Part shown: positions 33,040 through 34,456 of the stretch, piece after piece
How the letters are laid out: every line of letters starts with the position of its first letter
Position numbering within the stretch: the first letter of the stretch is position 1
Assembly: GCA_019314005.1 (NCBI GenBank)
Contig: JAFDAE010000029.1
Location: forward strand, 1-34,456
Reading direction: 5' to 3'
DNA: 34,456 nt
Source: Deltaproteobacteria bacterium
Lineage (GTDB): Bacteria; Desulfobacterota; Desulfobacteria; C00003060; C00003106
The notes under the pieces: model-generated
Seen by the model: the letters and a program-made list of their open reading frames with translations, nothing else
Databases searched by the model: none
Told to the model about the DNA's origin: nothing
Program-made: the position numbers and the translations under genes

Positions 33040-33273
33040 TGCCTGAACGAAAAATCCGAATATCTAAATTCGAAACTCGAAACAATTTCGAATACCCGCC
33101 TGCCATTGCAAGGCACGAGCGGGCAGGTCAAATTCTCCAATGTTCAAAACAAAATCTTCGGGATTTGCGTCGCTTAGAGCATTTAAACATTCGAATTTAG
33201 AATTTGTTTCGGATTTCGTGTTTCGGATTTCGAATTTCAAAAGTAAAATTTGAGGGTTTTCGCTCAGGCACTA
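33037..33273. mobile_element. MITE-like element, family D, with foldback interior
   Basis: The ends are TAGTGCCTGAACGAAAA and the complement of TAGTGCCTGAGCGAAAA. Between them lie arms of the TTCGGATTTCG foldback family (33048-33098, 33190-33240) also present at 20905 and 22130. TA at both tips fits IS630/mariner-type TA target duplication. The leading TAG is the stop codon of the second USP gene. Confidence 0.75.
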
Positions 33274-33302
33274 AACAGGGAAACAACCTTATAAATAGGT
33301 CG

Positions 33303-33455
33303 TCACTTCCTTGGTTCTGTTTGTGTTGTCTTGGCCGGATCGCCGATCCGACATGACTTTTTCAGTCACGTGGAAATGCCCAACTTGGGCAAGATATATA
33401 GCTGAAGCGCCAGCCACACAGCGATAATAGCTACAACGATCAGAAAACTTTTCAT
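33303..33455 (-). CDS. Candidate small membrane selenoprotein (in-frame UGA)
   Basis: The ATG at 33455, preceded by AAGGGGAACC, opens a frame whose first 29 residues form one membrane helix (FLIVVAIIAVWLALQLYIL) followed by PKLGIST. The next codon is TGA (33368-33366), followed by 20 further sense codons (L-K-K-S-C-R-I-G...) to a TGA at 33305-33303. Downstream of the first UGA, after 21 bases, lies a 6-bp hairpin with a GGC loop, fitting the bacterial SECIS rule. I recall small Desulfobacterota proteins of the form LPKxG(V/I)xTC, with cysteine where this UGA falls, plus a nearby second Cys. Read as Sec, the product has 50 aa with Sec30 and Cys35, a possible redox pair. The alternative is a 29-aa peptide. 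SelB and tRNA-Sec genes are not in the window. Confidence 0.45.
33336..33350 (-). promoter_or_regulatory. Candidate bacterial SECIS hairpin
   Basis: In the mRNA, CGGAUC (33350-33345) pairs perfectly with GAUCCG (33341-33336), closing a GGC triloop. The loop starts 21 bases after the UGA, inside the 16-37 base window described for bacterial SECIS elements, and its first loop bases are guanines, as the rule requires. Confidence 0.45.
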
Positions 33456-33649
33456 GGTTCCCCTTAATAAGATTCCCAAATTAGGCACTGTGTTCTGTAT
33501 TTGCAGTATACATTTGGGCTTTTGCACTCCAGCCCGGTTTGGAAACATTCAAGACAATAGCCTATATCAAACTGGTCACATATTACAAAAACATCTCTGT
33601 CTCTATGAAATAAACAGGTCATGATTCCGTACAAAACTCCGTCATATAG

Positions 33650-34357
33650 TTATTCCTTCTCTGAAGCTTTAAGAAGTTCAATTCCTTTTTCAGCCGCATC
33701 CTGCTCAGCCTCTTTTTTACTTTTTCCAATCCCCTCTGTTGATATATCCGATCCAACGGTCATTCGAATCGTAAAGGTCTTGTCGTGCGATGGTCCGTCT
33801 TCACTTATGACTTCATAGTGTGGTATTATTTTAAAACGAAATTGGGCGTGCTCCTGCAACCTGCTTTTAAAATCTTTTTTTATTAGCTTTAGGGCCAGTG
33901 AATTCACTCGCTCGGCAAAAAGAGTTTCTATTACCTTTGAGACGGAATCTATCCCTCCGTCGAGATATATGGCCGCAAGCACTGCTTCAAGGGTATCGGC
34001 CAGAATAGATTTCTTTTCATAGCCGTGGGCCAGGACCTCCCCTTTCCCAAGCATCAAATATGATCCCAGGGAAAGATCTTGGGCGACATCCGCCAACTGA
34101 GTTTCATTAACTATAGCGGCACGCATTTTCGACAGATCGCCTTCATTCATTTCAGGAAAACGTATCATTAAGAGATGGCTTATAATGAGGCCTAAAACAG
34201 CATCGCCTAAAAACTCCAGCCTTTCATTGTTTGTGAGCGAGAAGTCGTTTTGTTCATTAACAAAAGAGCTGTGTCTCAAGGCTTCTTGTATGAACTCTAT
34301 GTTCTTAAATGTGTATTCAAGACTAAGTTCAAGAGGGGCAATGTCTGTAACGCTCAT
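33650..34357 (-). CDS. rnc: Ribonuclease III
   Basis: The protein has 235 aa, normal for RNase III, which cuts double-stranded RNA in rRNA maturation and mRNA decay. The signature NERLEFLGDAVLGL (about 43-56) supplies catalytic acidic residues, and ADTLEAVLAAIYLDGG (about 120-135) supplies the rest. After the KKDFKSRLQEHAQ linker comes a dsRNA-binding domain ending GKSKKEAEQDAAEKGIELL. An AGGAC site precedes the ATG. Given the many long palindromes near genes here, its own RNA substrates could include them. Confidence 0.96.
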   Translation of the reverse strand: MSVTDIAPLELSLEYTFKNIEFIQEALRHSSFVNEQNDFSLTNNERLEFLGDAVLGLIISHLLMIRFPEMNEGDLSKMRAAIVNETQLADVAQDLSLGSYLMLGKGEVLAHGYEKKSILADTLEAVLAAIYLDGGIDSVSKVIETLFAERVNSLALKLIKKDFKSRLQEHAQFRFKIIPHYEVISEDGPSHDKTFTIRMTVGSDISTEGIGKSKKEAEQDAAEKGIELLKASEKE

Positions 34358-34456
34358 AAGTACTGTCCTGCAAATTTATTCTAAAATGTAAGCTATTAGA
34401 ATTACATTGAACACATTGATAACGTTTCTTCAATTTAATGGGATTTGCCGCATATG

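Noticed and set aside
1..34456. tRNA, rRNA, tmRNA, RNase P or riboswitch
   Set aside because: No cloverleaf, GGTTCRANNCC-type T-arm in a tRNA context or known riboswitch core was recognised in the spacers; a covariance-model scan was not possible.

Overview
The window looks like chromosomal core DNA of an anaerobic member of the Desulfobacterota (former Deltaproteobacteria). This is inferred from gene content: a [NiFe]-hydrogenase large subunit, a Na+-pumping decarboxylase beta/gamma pair, two cobalamin-binding-type radical SAM proteins, an MCP whose tail resembles those of this group, an LbtU-type porin, and a candidate UGA-containing small selenoprotein. No rRNA, tRNA, CRISPR array, phage or transposase gene is visible.

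Layout. 1-3322 (minus): hydrogenase large subunit running off the left edge, an MCP broken near its 3' end, and a B12-binding/radical SAM protein. 3323-7664: palindrome-rich spacer, dtd, a COG3014-like lipoprotein plus an LpoB-like lipoprotein (minus), rlmH, and a 61-aa protein. 7760-9363: decarboxylase beta and gamma subunits. 9592-13003 (minus): miaA, a DHH phosphoesterase and hemW. 13213-17677 (minus): porin, a degenerate acyl-CoA synthetase homologue and a 551-aa PfkB-family kinase. 18310-24179 (plus): periplasmic aspartic protease, radical SAM protein, glucokinase, membrane metallophosphoesterase, HAD phosphatase. 24209-24601 (minus): PilZ protein. 24837-27683 (plus): a damaged TPM-domain gene, nucleotidyltransferase, LemA and NAD kinase. 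27684-29978 (minus): Lon-like protease. 30304-33039 (plus): universal stress protein, 48-aa membrane protein, YeiH-type transporter, second universal stress protein. 33303-34357 (minus): candidate selenoprotein and RNase III.

The spacers are crowded with palindromic, MITE-like elements of at least five families. In four places the element's terminal inverted repeat begins exactly on the stop codon of the upstream gene (7043, 7503, 30721, 33037), and in a fifth it starts two bases after one (19028). A 131-bp core is repeated with only three mismatches at 11879 and 18083.

The two most notable signals are a 50-codon minus-strand frame at 33455-33303 with an internal UGA followed at a suitable distance by a GGC-loop hairpin, which looks like a bacterial SECIS element, and the coincidence of palindromic elements with stop codons. 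Three genes (MCP, acyl-CoA synthetase, TPM protein) show apparent indels or deletions that need read-level confirmation.
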